Shown one piece after another: positions 34,777 to 44,190 of a stretch of 64,000 bases of DNA (the first letter of the stretch is position 1; each line of letters begins with the position of its first letter). The position numbers were made by a program, and so were the translations under genes. This DNA is from JAEVLT01 sp044598425 (GTDB lineage: Bacteria > Bacillota > Bacilli > Bacillales > Cytobacillaceae). The notes below the pieces were generated by a model that saw only the letters and a list, made by a program, of their open reading frames with translations, made no database searches and was not told the DNA's origin. The stretch spans positions 186,001 through 250,000 of the forward strand of contig CP172536.1 of assembly GCA_044598425.1 (NCBI GenBank), in the 5' to 3' direction.

Positions 34777-36894
34777 ATGTATATTTCCGCAAGAGAAAGA
34801 CAGATTCTTGAAACCTTACTATCCGAGAATAATGAATTAACTGTAAAAGATCTTGCAGACAAAATCGGTGTAAGTGGAAGAACCATCCATCGCGATCTTA
34901 AAAATGTAGAAGATATATTAAAAGAGTATAATCTTACCTTACAAAAAAAGTCTGGGGTTGGTATCCAAATTACGGGAGAAAAAAAGAATATTCAAGATTT
35001 GGAATTGTACTTGTTTAATCTTTATAATGCAGAATACACTCCCAATGAACGGCAAACAGTTATTTTGTGTGAACTTCTAGAAAGCAATGGACCTGTAAAG
35101 TTGCTTGGACTAGCCAATGATCTGAATGTAACCATTGCGACTGTCAGTAATGATTTAACGAAATTGGAAGATCACTTACAGTCGTTTGGCCTATCGCTGG
35201 TTCGAAGAAGAGGCTATGGCGTGGAAATTTGCGGGTCTGAAGATGCTAAAAGACGAGCGATTCGAAGTTTAATTTCTGATTATCTGGATGAATCAGAAAT
35301 TTTATCGTTGGCCAGAGAAAATATCCAGAAGCACTCAAACCAACAAATCAATTCAATCACAGAAAAGCTATTAGGTTTAGTAGAAAAGAAAAAACTAATG
35401 GTTATCGAGAAGGTCATTGAATCCATTAATGAAGACTTACCATATACGATGGCAGATAGTGCTTATATTGGCTTAGTCGTTCATTTAGCATTGGCGGTTG
35501 AGCGAATTCAAAAGGGCGAAGGGATAAAAATAGACCATGCCTATCTCCAGAGTCAGCAATCAACAAAGGAGTTTAAATTTGCAAAGAAAATTGTTGAGCA
35601 ATTAGAACAAGTTTTCCAAATTGAGATTCCTATGGCGGAAGTAGGATATATAACTATGCATTTAAAAGGTGCTAAACTTCGCCATGATAATGAGTATCTT
35701 TCTGAAGCTTCAAGCATTCAGGTTGCCATTAAAACAAGGAATCTGATTAAGTATGTTGGAAATTACCTAGGTATTGACTTGTTCACAAGCCGTTCTTTAT
35801 TTGAAGGGTTAGTCATGCACTTAAAGCCTGCTTTATATCGATTAAAACAAAATATGGGCATTAGCAATCCATTGCTGGATAAAGTCAAAAAGGATTATGG
35901 GGAGTTATTTTCAATAGTTAAAAACGCTGTTGAACAAGTTTTTCATGAATTTACTGTGCCGGATGAAGAAATTGGCTACCTTGTTATGCATTTCGGAGCG
36001 GCCGTTCTTGGTTTTAAAGAAATCAGTGATTTAAAAACGCTTGTCATCTGCTCAAGTGGTATCGGTACTTCTAAGATGCTTGTAACGAGATTGAAAAAAG
36101 AATTTCCAGAGTTAAAGGACATTAAAAATGTCTCAGTTATGGAATTCAAAAAAATGAATGCGCTTGATTATCAAGTAATTATTTCAACAATCCCTATTCC
36201 TGATTACCATTCCGAATATATTTTAGTGAGTCCTATTTTAAATCGAGAGGAAATCGAAAAAATTCGTTCTTATATGAATGAAAAAAAGAAAATAAATGGA
36301 CTTAGAAATATTGGAAAAATTGAAAGGCAAACAAGGAAAAAACATGCCTCCAAACTTATGGAGGAAGTGGCCGCCATTCGGGATTATGCAGAAACAATTA
36401 GAGTCATTCTTCAAGGCTTTGTTGTGAATAGAATCGCAGGGAATGCGGCCGTTGAAAGTATTTTGCAACGAGCAAGTCAAGATTTATATCATCAACAAAA
36501 AATTGCGGATGTTGATGGGGTAGTCAAGGCGTTATTAGAAAGGGCGAGTCTGGGGGGGCTTGGGATTCCAGGAACTTCAATGGGGCTATTTCATACCCGG
36601 GTTGAATATGTCCTTCAACCTTCCTTTACGATTTACGTTCTGGAACACCCTGTTAGCGTGAGCGGTATGGATCAATCCCAAATTGAAATGAAGCATTTGT
36701 TATTATTACTATCTCCAGCGAAAGTATCGGAAAGCACCATGGAAGTGCTCAGTTTTATCAGTTCAATTTTAATTGAAAGCGAAGAAAGTTTGGCTATTTT
36801 TCAATCAAATGACAAAGAAAAAATAACGGCACTTTTAACTGAGAGATTGGATCAATTTTTTTATGAAAAATTACAGAATGTAAGGAGTGTATAA
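34777..36894 (+). CDS. mtlR: Mannitol operon activator MtlR (PRD, EIIB and EIIA domains)
   Basis: 705 residues from ATG 34777 (GGAGTG upstream; family proteins start MYxxxRE). Domains: HTH (8-60, KDLADKIGVSGRTIHRDL), second winged helix (about 85-150), two PRDs (about 195-400), an EIIB-Gat-like domain (LVICSSGIGTSKMLVTRLKK) and a C-terminal EIIA-like domain (ISFISSIL end). Activity is set by phosphorylation through HPr and the mannitol PTS. Sits inside the mtl operon, as in Geobacillus. Confidence 0.92.
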   Translation: MYISARERQILETLLSENNELTVKDLADKIGVSGRTIHRDLKNVEDILKEYNLTLQKKSGVGIQITGEKKNIQDLELYLFNLYNAEYTPNERQTVILCELLESNGPVKLLGLANDLNVTIATVSNDLTKLEDHLQSFGLSLVRRRGYGVEICGSEDAKRRAIRSLISDYLDESEILSLARENIQKHSNQQINSITEKLLGLVEKKKLMVIEKVIESINEDLPYTMADSAYIGLVVHLALAVERIQKGEGIKIDHAYLQSQQSTKEFKFAKKIVEQLEQVFQIEIPMAEVGYITMHLKGAKLRHDNEYLSEASSIQVAIKTRNLIKYVGNYLGIDLFTSRSLFEGLVMHLKPALYRLKQNMGISNPLLDKVKKDYGELFSIVKNAVEQVFHEFTVPDEEIGYLVMHFGAAVLGFKEISDLKTLVICSSGIGTSKMLVTRLKKEFPELKDIKNVSVMEFKKMNALDYQVIISTIPIPDYHSEYILVSPILNREEIEKIRSYMNEKKKINGLRNIGKIERQTRKKHASKLMEEVAAIRDYAETIRVILQGFVVNRIAGNAAVESILQRASQDLYHQQKIADVDGVVKALLERASLGGLGIPGTSMGLFHTRVEYVLQPSFTIYVLEHPVSVSGMDQSQIEMKHLLLLLSPAKVSESTMEVLSFISSILIESEESLAIFQSNDKEKITALLTERLDQFFYEKLQNVRSV

Positions 36895-36896
36895 AG

Positions 36897-37334
36897 ATGT
36901 CTCAACCGATTTTAAAAAAAGAAAACATTCGCTTAAATGTGATGCTAAATGCGAAAGAAGAAGCAATTAGACAGACGGGGAGCATCCTTGTGGAACAAGG
37001 ATATGTTAATTCAGAGTATATTGAAAAAATGCTAGAAAGGGAAGAACTTACTTCTACTTATATGGGAAATTATATCGCGATTCCGCATGGAACAGACGAT
37101 GCTAAGGACTTCGTAAAGGAATCAGGAATCTCTATTATGCAGGTACCAGATGGGGTAGATTTTGGCAATGGCAATACGGTTAAACTTCTAATCGGAATTG
37201 CCGGAAAAAACAATGAGCACCTCGATATTTTATCCAACATTGCCATTGTATGTTCTGAAGCAGAAAATGTGGAAAGATTAGTTCGAGCTACAACCCCTGA
37301 AGAAATCATAACCATTTTTGAAGGAGTGAACTAA
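36897..37334 (+). CDS. mtlF: Mannitol-specific PTS enzyme IIA
   Basis: 145 residues. Phosphoryl donor to MtlA; the phospho-histidine is His64 in NYIAIPHGTDDAK. Two bases after mtlR and one base before mtlD, so tightly coupled. Confidence 0.95.
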   Translation: MSQPILKKENIRLNVMLNAKEEAIRQTGSILVEQGYVNSEYIEKMLEREELTSTYMGNYIAIPHGTDDAKDFVKESGISIMQVPDGVDFGNGNTVKLLIGIAGKNNEHLDILSNIAIVCSEAENVERLVRATTPEEIITIFEGVN

Positions 37335-37335
37335 A

Positions 37336-38487
37336 ATGTTAGCTGTCCATTTTGGTGCCGGTAATATTGGCCGCGGGTTCATCGGCAATTTATTGTATCA
37401 CTCAGGGTATGAAACTTGTTTTATTGATGTAAATAGTGAAATTGTGGATTTATTGAATGAAAGAAAAGAATATCGTGTGGTCCTAGCTGATCCTTCTCAA
37501 GAGGAAGTTGTAATTAAGAATGTTAGAGCCATTAACAGTAAAACGGACCCAGAACAAGTTGTAGAAGCAATTGCGAATGCAGATTTGTTAACGACAGCGA
37601 TCGGCCCTACGATTCTTCCGCTTATTTCTGGCTTAATCGCTGATGGTTTACGAAGAAGAATTGAATTATCGGAAAAACGGCTCAATATTATTGCCTGTGA
37701 GAATATGATTGGTGGAACGAGCTTATTAAAAGAAAAAATATATGAAAAGCTCAATGAGGAAGAAAAAACTCTATTTGATCAACGTTTTGGTTTTCCGGAT
37801 GCTGCGGTAGACCGAATCGTTCCAAATCAAGTAAATGAAGATAAAGTAATGGTTAAAGTAGAGCCATTCTATGAATGGGTTGTGGAAGAAACAAAGCTTG
37901 TGGGTGAAAAACCTGTAATTGAGGGAATTACGTATGTTCCTGAATTAGTTCCTTATATTGAAAGAAAATTATTTACCGTCAATACAGGGCATGCGCTGGC
38001 AGCCTATTTAGGATATTATTTCGGTATAGAAACGATTAACAATGCAATGGATCATAGCCAAATTAGGGGAATGGTTGAGGGAGCGCTTAAAGAGAGCGGC
38101 GAATTCTTAGTTAAAAAGTATAATTTTGATCAAGATGCGCATGCTAAATATATTAAAAAAATCATCCAGCGTTTCTCCAATCCTTATATTACAGATGAAG
38201 TAACAAGGGTAGGACGTTCTCCGATTCGGAAGTTGGGACCCAATGATCGGCTTGTCAGCCCCGCCCGGCAGTATACGGATTTTGTAGGAAAAGAACCTGT
38301 ATACCTTGAGAAGGGTATTGCAACAGCACTTCTTTATGATTTTCAAGGGGATGAGGAAGCAGTCCAAGTTCAGAAAACGATTCATGAACAAGGAATCGAA
38401 GCAGCTATTCAGGAGTACACAAAGCTGGATGAAACAACGCCGTTATTTAAAGGAGTTCTTGAGCAGTACCATCAATTAAAGAAGTAA
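37336..38487 (+). CDS. mtlD: Mannitol-1-phosphate 5-dehydrogenase
   Basis: 383 residues, full length. NAD-dependent oxidation to fructose 6-phosphate. N-terminal NAD motif HFGAGNIGRGFIG; family signature NTGHALAAYLGYYFG; helical C-terminal domain. Last gene of the mannitol operon; terminator at 38496. Confidence 0.95.
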   Translation: MLAVHFGAGNIGRGFIGNLLYHSGYETCFIDVNSEIVDLLNERKEYRVVLADPSQEEVVIKNVRAINSKTDPEQVVEAIANADLLTTAIGPTILPLISGLIADGLRRRIELSEKRLNIIACENMIGGTSLLKEKIYEKLNEEEKTLFDQRFGFPDAAVDRIVPNQVNEDKVMVKVEPFYEWVVEETKLVGEKPVIEGITYVPELVPYIERKLFTVNTGHALAAYLGYYFGIETINNAMDHSQIRGMVEGALKESGEFLVKKYNFDQDAHAKYIKKIIQRFSNPYITDEVTRVGRSPIRKLGPNDRLVSPARQYTDFVGKEPVYLEKGIATALLYDFQGDEEAVQVQKTIHEQGIEAAIQEYTKLDETTPLFKGVLEQYHQLKK

Positions 38488-38495
38488 AGTACACG

Positions 38496-38536
38496 AAAAA
38501 GGGTGCCCGATAAGTTTTTTGGGCTACCCTTTTTGT
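38496..38536 (+). terminator. Terminator of the mtl operon
   Basis: AAAAAGGGTGCCC pairs with GGGCTACCCTTTTT, then GTTTT. Confidence 0.8.
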
Positions 38537-38602
38537 TTTGGTGAAAAATGTTCTCAAAAAAACGACATAAATCTAAACTACATGTCCAACGTTTAAACCC
38601 GC

Positions 38603-38651
38603 TTGACTTTTTAAAAATCAAAATCTATAATTCGGAATGAATATTCATTCC
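38603..38651 (+). promoter_or_regulatory. Promoter and palindromic operator of the TetR-MMPL unit
   Basis: TTGACT (38603-38608), 17 bases, TATAAT (38626-38631), directly followed by the perfect palindrome GGAATGAATATTCATTCC (38634-38651) over the expected start. A second copy lies at 39257-39274 before the exporter gene. Confidence 0.85.
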
Positions 38652-38668
38652 CAAATTGAGGTGGTAAA

Positions 38669-39235
38669 ATGTCCAATACCAAACAAGAGGATATTTTTGA
38701 AGCGGCCATGCAATTGTTTGCCGAACGCGGCTATGACGGAACAACGGTACCCATGATTGCTGAAAAGGCAAAAGTCGGGGCCGGTACGATATACCGATAT
38801 TTTGATAATAAAGAATCCCTTGTGAACTCTTTATTTATAAAATGTGTGCTTCAATTTTCTGAAGCACTGAAAACGAACTTTCCTTCTGATTCAACCATTC
38901 GAGAACAATTTACACATATTTTTTACCAGCTGTTTGAATTTGCCAAACATAATGGGAAAGCTCTTCTTTTTATCAATTCACACAATGATGGGTATTATCT
39001 GGACGAGAAGAGCAAAAACACGTTTACTGCCTTTCTGGACTTTATTATTGGAACGATCGAAAACGGAAAAAAACAGGGGATTATTCGGCCATTGCCTTCA
39101 GCTGCATTGATTGCCATTGTATATGGATCGTTTATCATGTTATTTAAGATGATCCAATCAGGAGAATTTGAAGAGACGCCAGAATTGCTGAAGGAACTTG
39201 AAGAAAGTTCCTGGAATGCGATTCGAATCATTTGA
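38669..39235 (+). CDS. TetR/AcrR-family repressor of the MMPL exporter
   Basis: 188 residues. HTH at about 27-47 (TVPMIAEKAKVGAGTIYRYF), helical ligand domain after. RBS GAGGTGG. Unrelated to the repeated TetR of the left part. It should bind GGAATGAATATTCATTCC at its own promoter and before the exporter. Efflux TetRs of this type are usually released by the exported compound. Confidence 0.9.
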   Translation: MSNTKQEDIFEAAMQLFAERGYDGTTVPMIAEKAKVGAGTIYRYFDNKESLVNSLFIKCVLQFSEALKTNFPSDSTIREQFTHIFYQLFEFAKHNGKALLFINSHNDGYYLDEKSKNTFTAFLDFIIGTIENGKKQGIIRPLPSAALIAIVYGSFIMLFKMIQSGEFEETPELLKELEESSWNAIRII

Positions 39236-39256
39236 TTCAATTTCATCAAACAAAAC

Positions 39257-39274
39257 GGAATGAATATTCATTCT
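39257..39274 (+). promoter_or_regulatory. Second operator copy before the MMPL exporter
   Basis: GGAATGAATATTCATTCT, 17 of 18 positions identical to the operator at 38634. Confidence 0.8.
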
Positions 39275-39305
39275 AATTATTCAACAAAGAAAAAGGTGAA
39301 TTCAA

Positions 39306-42300
39306 ATGCAAAAGTTTAAAAATTGGAGAACTCTCTCCTTTGTTTTTTGGATTATCATTACGTTTGTGACAGTAACAACAATGCCTAATTTAGATCAACT
39401 CGTTAAAGAAAAAGGACAAATTACGATTCCTAAATCGGAACAAAGTGCTGTTGCTAACGACATGCTCAAACAAATGGATAAAAAAGGCGGAGAAACATAT
39501 GGAATGATCGCCGTTTTTAACAGCGGCAGCAAAAAGGCTTTAACTCCGAACCAAAAAGAACAGATTACCACTATTATAAATGAATTAAAAGCCAAGCAAA
39601 AACAACTGGGAATTAGCGGGATTGTTTCCCATTTAGATAGCAAAGAAATGGAAAAACAGTTGGTTTCAAAAGACAATACCACAATTTTAACGCAAATCTC
39701 AGTTGATAAAAAACAAGGTACCATTTCAAACGTTTCAGAAAAAATAAATAAGGTCATTAAAACGAAAAATGTTCAAACGTATTTAACAGGGAGTGAACTG
39801 ATCAATAATGACTTCGTAAAATCCACACAAGAAGGGGTCAAAAAGACAGAAGTTATCGCCATTATCTTCATTCTTGCTGTATTAATTATTGTCTTTCGTT
39901 CCCCCATTGTCCCAATCATCTCTCTGCTTACAGTCGGAGTTTCTTATATAGTATCGATGGGAGCGATCGCGCAACTTGTAGATAAAGTCAATTTTCCTTT
40001 TTCCAACTTTACTCAAGTATTTGTAGTGGTAGTATTGTTTGGCATTGGAACAGACTACAACATCTTGCTATATACACGGTTTAAAGAAGAATTGAGTAAA
40101 CAGGAAAATGCCTTTTTGGCAGCAAAAATGACAATTCAATCAGCAGGAAAAACCGTATTATTCAGCGGAGTAGCCGTGCTAATTGGTTTTGTTTCGCTTA
40201 TTTTAGCAAATTTCAAATTGTACCAGGCAACTTCGGCAGTAGCGATTGGTGTTGCAGTTCTGCTGCTTGTGTTGGTTACATTAAACCCTTTCTTCATGGT
40301 CTTACTGGGAAAAGGAATGTTCTATCCGGTCAAAAACTTTAAGGGACATGGAGATAATCGTTTATGGGGCTTCCTTGCGAAAAACTCTGTTGCTCGGCCA
40401 TTGATCGCTGTTGTGCTTGTATTGGCATTGTCCATTCCTTTTATCTTAAACTATTCCAATGCACTTAATTTTAACAGCCTATGGGAAGTGAGTAATAAGT
40501 ATGAATCGAAACAAGGGATTAACATCATAGATGACCATTTTCCACCAGGGTTTTCTTCACCGGCAACACTGGTTATTCAATCGAACAAAAAGCTGGACCA
40601 AGCAAGTTCATTACAAACTTTAGATGAACTGGCGGGTAAAATTTCAAAATTAAAAGGCGTAGCGGAAGTATATTCTCCTACTCGCCCAACTGGAAATAAG
40701 CTTAAAGAATTGTATATAAACAAACAAGCAAACGAGCTCGATACAGGGTTGGGAAAGGCCAATAGCGGAATAGGCAAAATCAATCAAGGGTTATCTTCGG
40801 CAACAGATCAAATGGGAAGCAGCGACACAAGCGGCCTTGCCAATGTGCAAAAACTGATTGATGGGACAACTCAAGTGGAAAATGGCGTATCCGCACTAGG
40901 AGATGCCATGAACCAAGTCACCGCTGGAATCAATAGCGGTGCCGCAGGAGCGCAACAAATCGAGGACGGGTTAGCTTCATTAAATGAGAATATCAATACA
41001 CTGTCGAGTGCAGCTGCCCAACTGTATACAGGCTACAGCCAATTAGAAAACGGATTGAGTTCCTATGATCAATATTTCGGAAGCATTTCGCAAGCAATTG
41101 ATGGTGCAAAGGCTGGGTATCAGCAGATCGAAACGTTAATGACGAATTTGATAAAAACAAAACCGGAATTAGCGAACGATCCAAATGTTCAACAAACAGT
41201 AGGAATTGCGAAAACTGCTCAAGGTCAATTGAATGGCCTTTCCAGTCAATTGGAGCAATTAAGAGTACAACATCAAGCTGCCATGGCTTCGTTTAAAAAA
41301 GCGAATGATTCATTGGCGAAAGTAAATGATGGCTTGGAACAAATGAAGAGCGGTGTTGCACTGTTACAAAAAGGAACATATGAGTTGAAAACCGGGTTAA
41401 TCCAAGGAGCTGCCGGTTCTGGTCAAATTGCCAGTAAATCTGCCGAGCTTAAAACAGGCTTGACGCAAATTACGAGTGGCCAAGAGCAGTTATTAACAGG
41501 ACTCAAAGACCTGCAACAAAAAATGGGACAATTGCAATCAGGCTTGTCGGAAAGTACTAAAGGACTTGATCAAGTTGGCAATGGACTTAAAGATGCTCAA
41601 AAATATTTACGCGATCTTAGCGAATCAAAAAGCTCGGAGACATTCTATATTCCAAAAGACGTTCTGGTAAGCAAGGATTTCCAGAAAGCCTTGGATACGT
41701 ATATGTCAACGGATAGGAAAACCGCAAAAATGACGATTATTTTAGATGCAAATCCATATTCAAAAGAAGCGATGCCGATCATTCAGAGTATCAATAAACA
41801 AGTGGATGCAGCATTGAATGGAACAGATTTAAAAGAGGCAAAAGTGGCAATCGGAGGGACAACAGCAACTAATGCTGACTTAAAGGATGTCTCACAAAAA
41901 GACTTTTTACGTACAGCAACGATTATGTTAATCGGTATTGCACTTGTTCTCATGATCATCACACGTTCTGTTTCCAGATCAATTTTTATTGTTGGTTCAT
42001 TGGTGTTAGTATACTTTACATCACTAGGCATCAGTGAATGGATTAGTTCAAACATTTTACATGTAGATATGTTAGGCTGGAATGTTCCATTCTTTAGTTT
42101 TATTATGATTGTTGCTTTGGGAGTAGATTATAGCATTTTCTTAATGATGCGTTATAATGAGCTGGAAGGAGATACGGCCACAAGAATTGCGGATGCATCT
42201 CGTCACATCGGCGGAGTCGTTTTATCTGCCGCGCTCATTTTGGGAGGTACATTTGCTGCGTTGATCCCTTCCGGCGTATTAACACTGATCCAAGTAGCAT

Positions 42301-42407
42301 CTGTTGTGATTATAGGACTTCTGTTGCTTAGTTTGTTGGCAATGCCCATTCTATTACCTGCTTTAATGGGATTCACGGACAAACTTAAACGGTTTACAAT
42401 AAAGTAA
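39306..42407 (+). CDS. MMPL/RND-type exporter (YdgH/YdfJ-like)
   Basis: 1033 residues. One N-terminal membrane helix, an extracytoplasmic region, five helices around 180-340 (TDYNILLYTRFKEEL motif), a long extracellular middle (about 400-840) rich in GLxxxxxGxxQxxxG repeats with heptad character, then six C-terminal helices (VDYSIFLMMRYNEL). Proton-driven export of drugs, lipids or surface compounds. RBS AAGGTG. In an operon with the TetR upstream. Confidence 0.88.
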   Translation: MQKFKNWRTLSFVFWIIITFVTVTTMPNLDQLVKEKGQITIPKSEQSAVANDMLKQMDKKGGETYGMIAVFNSGSKKALTPNQKEQITTIINELKAKQKQLGISGIVSHLDSKEMEKQLVSKDNTTILTQISVDKKQGTISNVSEKINKVIKTKNVQTYLTGSELINNDFVKSTQEGVKKTEVIAIIFILAVLIIVFRSPIVPIISLLTVGVSYIVSMGAIAQLVDKVNFPFSNFTQVFVVVVLFGIGTDYNILLYTRFKEELSKQENAFLAAKMTIQSAGKTVLFSGVAVLIGFVSLILANFKLYQATSAVAIGVAVLLLVLVTLNPFFMVLLGKGMFYPVKNFKGHGDNRLWGFLAKNSVARPLIAVVLVLALSIPFILNYSNALNFNSLWEVSNKYESKQGINIIDDHFPPGFSSPATLVIQSNKKLDQASSLQTLDELAGKISKLKGVAEVYSPTRPTGNKLKELYINKQANELDTGLGKANSGIGKINQGLSSATDQMGSSDTSGLANVQKLIDGTTQVENGVSALGDAMNQVTAGINSGAAGAQQIEDGLASLNENINTLSSAAAQLYTGYSQLENGLSSYDQYFGSISQAIDGAKAGYQQIETLMTNLIKTKPELANDPNVQQTVGIAKTAQGQLNGLSSQLEQLRVQHQAAMASFKKANDSLAKVNDGLEQMKSGVALLQKGTYELKTGLIQGAAGSGQIASKSAELKTGLTQITSGQEQLLTGLKDLQQKMGQLQSGLSESTKGLDQVGNGLKDAQKYLRDLSESKSSETFYIPKDVLVSKDFQKALDTYMSTDRKTAKMTIILDANPYSKEAMPIIQSINKQVDAALNGTDLKEAKVAIGGTTATNADLKDVSQKDFLRTATIMLIGIALVLMIITRSVSRSIFIVGSLVLVYFTSLGISEWISSNILHVDMLGWNVPFFSFIMIVALGVDYSIFLMMRYNELEGDTATRIADASRHIGGVVLSAALILGGTFAALIPSGVLTLIQVASVVIIGLLLLSLLAMPILLPALMGFTDKLKRFTIK

Positions 42408-42414
42408 AAAAGGC

Positions 42415-42450
42415 AAAAAAGGCATAGGTTAAGTCTATGCCTTTTTGCTT
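42415..42450 (+). terminator. Terminator of the exporter gene
   Basis: AAAAAAGGCATAG pairs with CTATGCCTTTTT (42435-42446). Confidence 0.8.
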
Positions 42451-42460
42451 TTTTTCTATT

Positions 42461-42615
42461 GGCTCTGTAAAACTTTGTTGTTGATTTCCGCTCCAGAAGG
42501 ACGCTTTCCGCGGGCGGTCCGTGAGCCTCATCGTCGCTCTGCTCCTGCGGGGTCTCACCTGGACACGCAGTCGCCCCACCCTCTCCATCAACAAAGCTAA
42601 AAAATTAACAGAGCC
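42461..42615. repeat. 155-bp MITE-like repeat, copy 2
   Basis: The left end GGCTCTGTAAAACTTTGTTG and the right end (reverse strand) GGCTCTGTTAATTTTTTAGC followed by TTTGTTGATG form imperfect terminal inverted repeats. The GC-rich core shares TTGATTTCCG and CCGCGGGCG with the element at 34478-34560. No ORF; such elements are common between genes in Bacillus. Confidence 0.65.
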
Positions 42616-42672
42616 TTTCTATTAAAACCGGCCTTTCATACTTTCAGAAAGCCGGTTTTCGATTGAATTCTA

Positions 42673-43545
42673 TTATTTGGTTTGCGAGATTCCATTCACG
42701 ATTTGAGTCAGTGCGTCTTTGATTGGCATAGCAGGACGGCCAATTAGTTTTTCGAAGTCATTGCTTTTGATTGCCAGTGTATTTTCGCGAATGCTTTTTT
42801 GAATGTCAACAAGCATAGGGATAAGGAAATCTGGTAAGCCTGCACCTTTCATTATATCGGCATAAGCAGCGTCATCAACATGCTGCATAGGAACTTCTTT
42901 CCCCATTACAGTGCCAAGAACAGAAACAAGCTCTTCCTGAGTCAATAACTGACCAGAAAGCTCGTAGATTGTGTTTTCGTGCCCGTTGCTCGATAGTACC
43001 GCTGCCGCAGCTTTTGCATAATCTTGTTGAAGTGCCCAGCCAACCTTGCCGTTTTCTGCTGATGTCACCCAAGGAGCTCCTGCTAGGACACCTTGAATGC
43101 TAGGAATTTCATTCTCCAAGTACCAGTTGTTGCGTAAGAAGGAGTAAGGGATGCCTGTTTTTAAGATTGCTTCTTCTGTTGCCTGATGCGTTGGCGCAAA
43201 TAAGTTTTTGCTTTCCTTTGCATTCACTATACTGGTATACGCAATGAATTTAACGTTGGTGCGTTCTGCCGCAGCTACCGCATTGGCATGCTGCCGAATT
43301 CTTGTTTCATTGTCGCCATCCGCAGAAATGATTAATAAGCGATCAATACCTGCAAAGGCAGAGTCTAATGTCTCGGGATGGTCAAAATCGCCTTGGCGAA
43401 CTTCTACACCACGAGCCTGCAATCCTTTTGCTTTCTCCGGATTGCGAACGCTGACAGCCAGTTGAGTCGCTGGGACAGTTTTCAGTAAAGCTTCAACAAT
43501 TTTTGATCCTAATTTTCCTGTTGCTCCTGTTACTAACATTTTCAT
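42673..43545 (-). CDS. NmrA-type NAD(P)H quinone oxidoreductase (QorB/YtfG-like)
   Basis: 290 residues. Rossmann start MLVTGATGKLGSKIVEAL; then SADGDNETRIRQHANAVAAA and FIAYTSIVNA, then YSFLRNNWYLEN. Atypical SDR of the NmrA/QorB group that reduces quinones. RBS GGAGG. Divergent from the Rrf2 regulator at 43743 across a large dyad, which suggests redox or electrophile control. Confidence 0.85.
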   Translation of the reverse strand: MKMLVTGATGKLGSKIVEALLKTVPATQLAVSVRNPEKAKGLQARGVEVRQGDFDHPETLDSAFAGIDRLLIISADGDNETRIRQHANAVAAAERTNVKFIAYTSIVNAKESKNLFAPTHQATEEAILKTGIPYSFLRNNWYLENEIPSIQGVLAGAPWVTSAENGKVGWALQQDYAKAAAAVLSSNGHENTIYELSGQLLTQEELVSVLGTVMGKEVPMQHVDDAAYADIMKGAGLPDFLIPMLVDIQKSIRENTLAIKSNDFEKLIGRPAMPIKDALTQIVNGISQTK

Positions 43546-43579
43546 TGTTCATTCCTCCAATAATATATTTTACTCCGTT

Positions 43580-43621
43580 GTTGTAACTAAGTTTATTACA
43601 TGTAATCATAATAGTTACAAC
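43580..43621. promoter_or_regulatory. 42-bp nested dyad between the oxidoreductase and Rrf2 genes
   Basis: GTTGTAACTA (43580-43589) and TAGTTACAAC (43612-43621) are exact inverted repeats. They are centred on the same point as the inner palindrome ATTACATGTAAT (43595-43606). Probably the Rrf2 (or a HxlR-type) binding site upstream of the oxidoreductase. Confidence 0.65.
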
Positions 43622-43679
43622 GCTGTCGTTTGTCAATACTTTTAAAATAGTTTGTGAAATCGATGAAGAAAAAAGCGCT

Positions 43680-43698
43680 TGTAATTAAATGAATTACA
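43680..43698. promoter_or_regulatory. Second dyad before the Rrf2 gene
   Basis: TGTAATT, 5 bases, AATTACA. It shares the TGTAAT/ATTACA half-sites with the dyad at 43595, so the same protein may bind both. Confidence 0.55.
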
Positions 43699-43742
43699 GG
43701 TGTACTATAGTGATGTATTTGTTTAAGAAAGGGGATTAAAAA

Positions 43743-44189
43743 ATGCCGATTAGCAGCCGTTTTGCTGTAGGAATTCATATATTAGCGCTTATTGCCATAA
43801 ATAAAGGTGGAGTCAGCTCTTCAGAATTTATTGCAGGAAGTGTTAACACCAATCCAGCCGTGATCAGAAAGATTATCGGAATGCTTAAAAATGCCGGGTT
43901 GGTCAACGTACGGCCAGGGATTGCCGGAGCGGAATTAGCAAAAGCTTTATCTGATATTACTTTGCTTGACGTCTATAAGGCTGTAAATGTCGTTCAGGAC
44001 AAAGAATTGTTTAGCATTCATGAAAAGCCAAATCCTGATTGTCCCGTTGGCAGAAATATTCAAAATGCAATCGAGCCATTGTTTTCCGCAGCCCAACTGG
44101 CGTTGGAGAAGGCTCTTGGAAATGTAACAATTGAAGATGTCGTAAAGGATATTTTTGAAAAAGAGAAAGTAAACAGTAAAGGAGTTTAA
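43743..44189 (+). CDS. Rrf2-family regulator (YwnA-like)
   Basis: 148 residues. Winged helix at about 1-80 (ISSRFAVGIHILALIAINKG; TNPAVIRKIIGMLKNAGLVN). A single cysteine at about residue 97 (NPDCPVG), as in thiol-sensing YwnA-type members, not the three-cysteine iron-sulfur set. RBS AAAGGGG. 1 base before the radical SAM gene. Confidence 0.85.
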   Translation: MPISSRFAVGIHILALIAINKGGVSSSEFIAGSVNTNPAVIRKIIGMLKNAGLVNVRPGIAGAELAKALSDITLLDVYKAVNVVQDKELFSIHEKPNPDCPVGRNIQNAIEPLFSAAQLALEKALGNVTIEDVVKDIFEKEKVNSKGV

Positions 44190-44190
44190 C

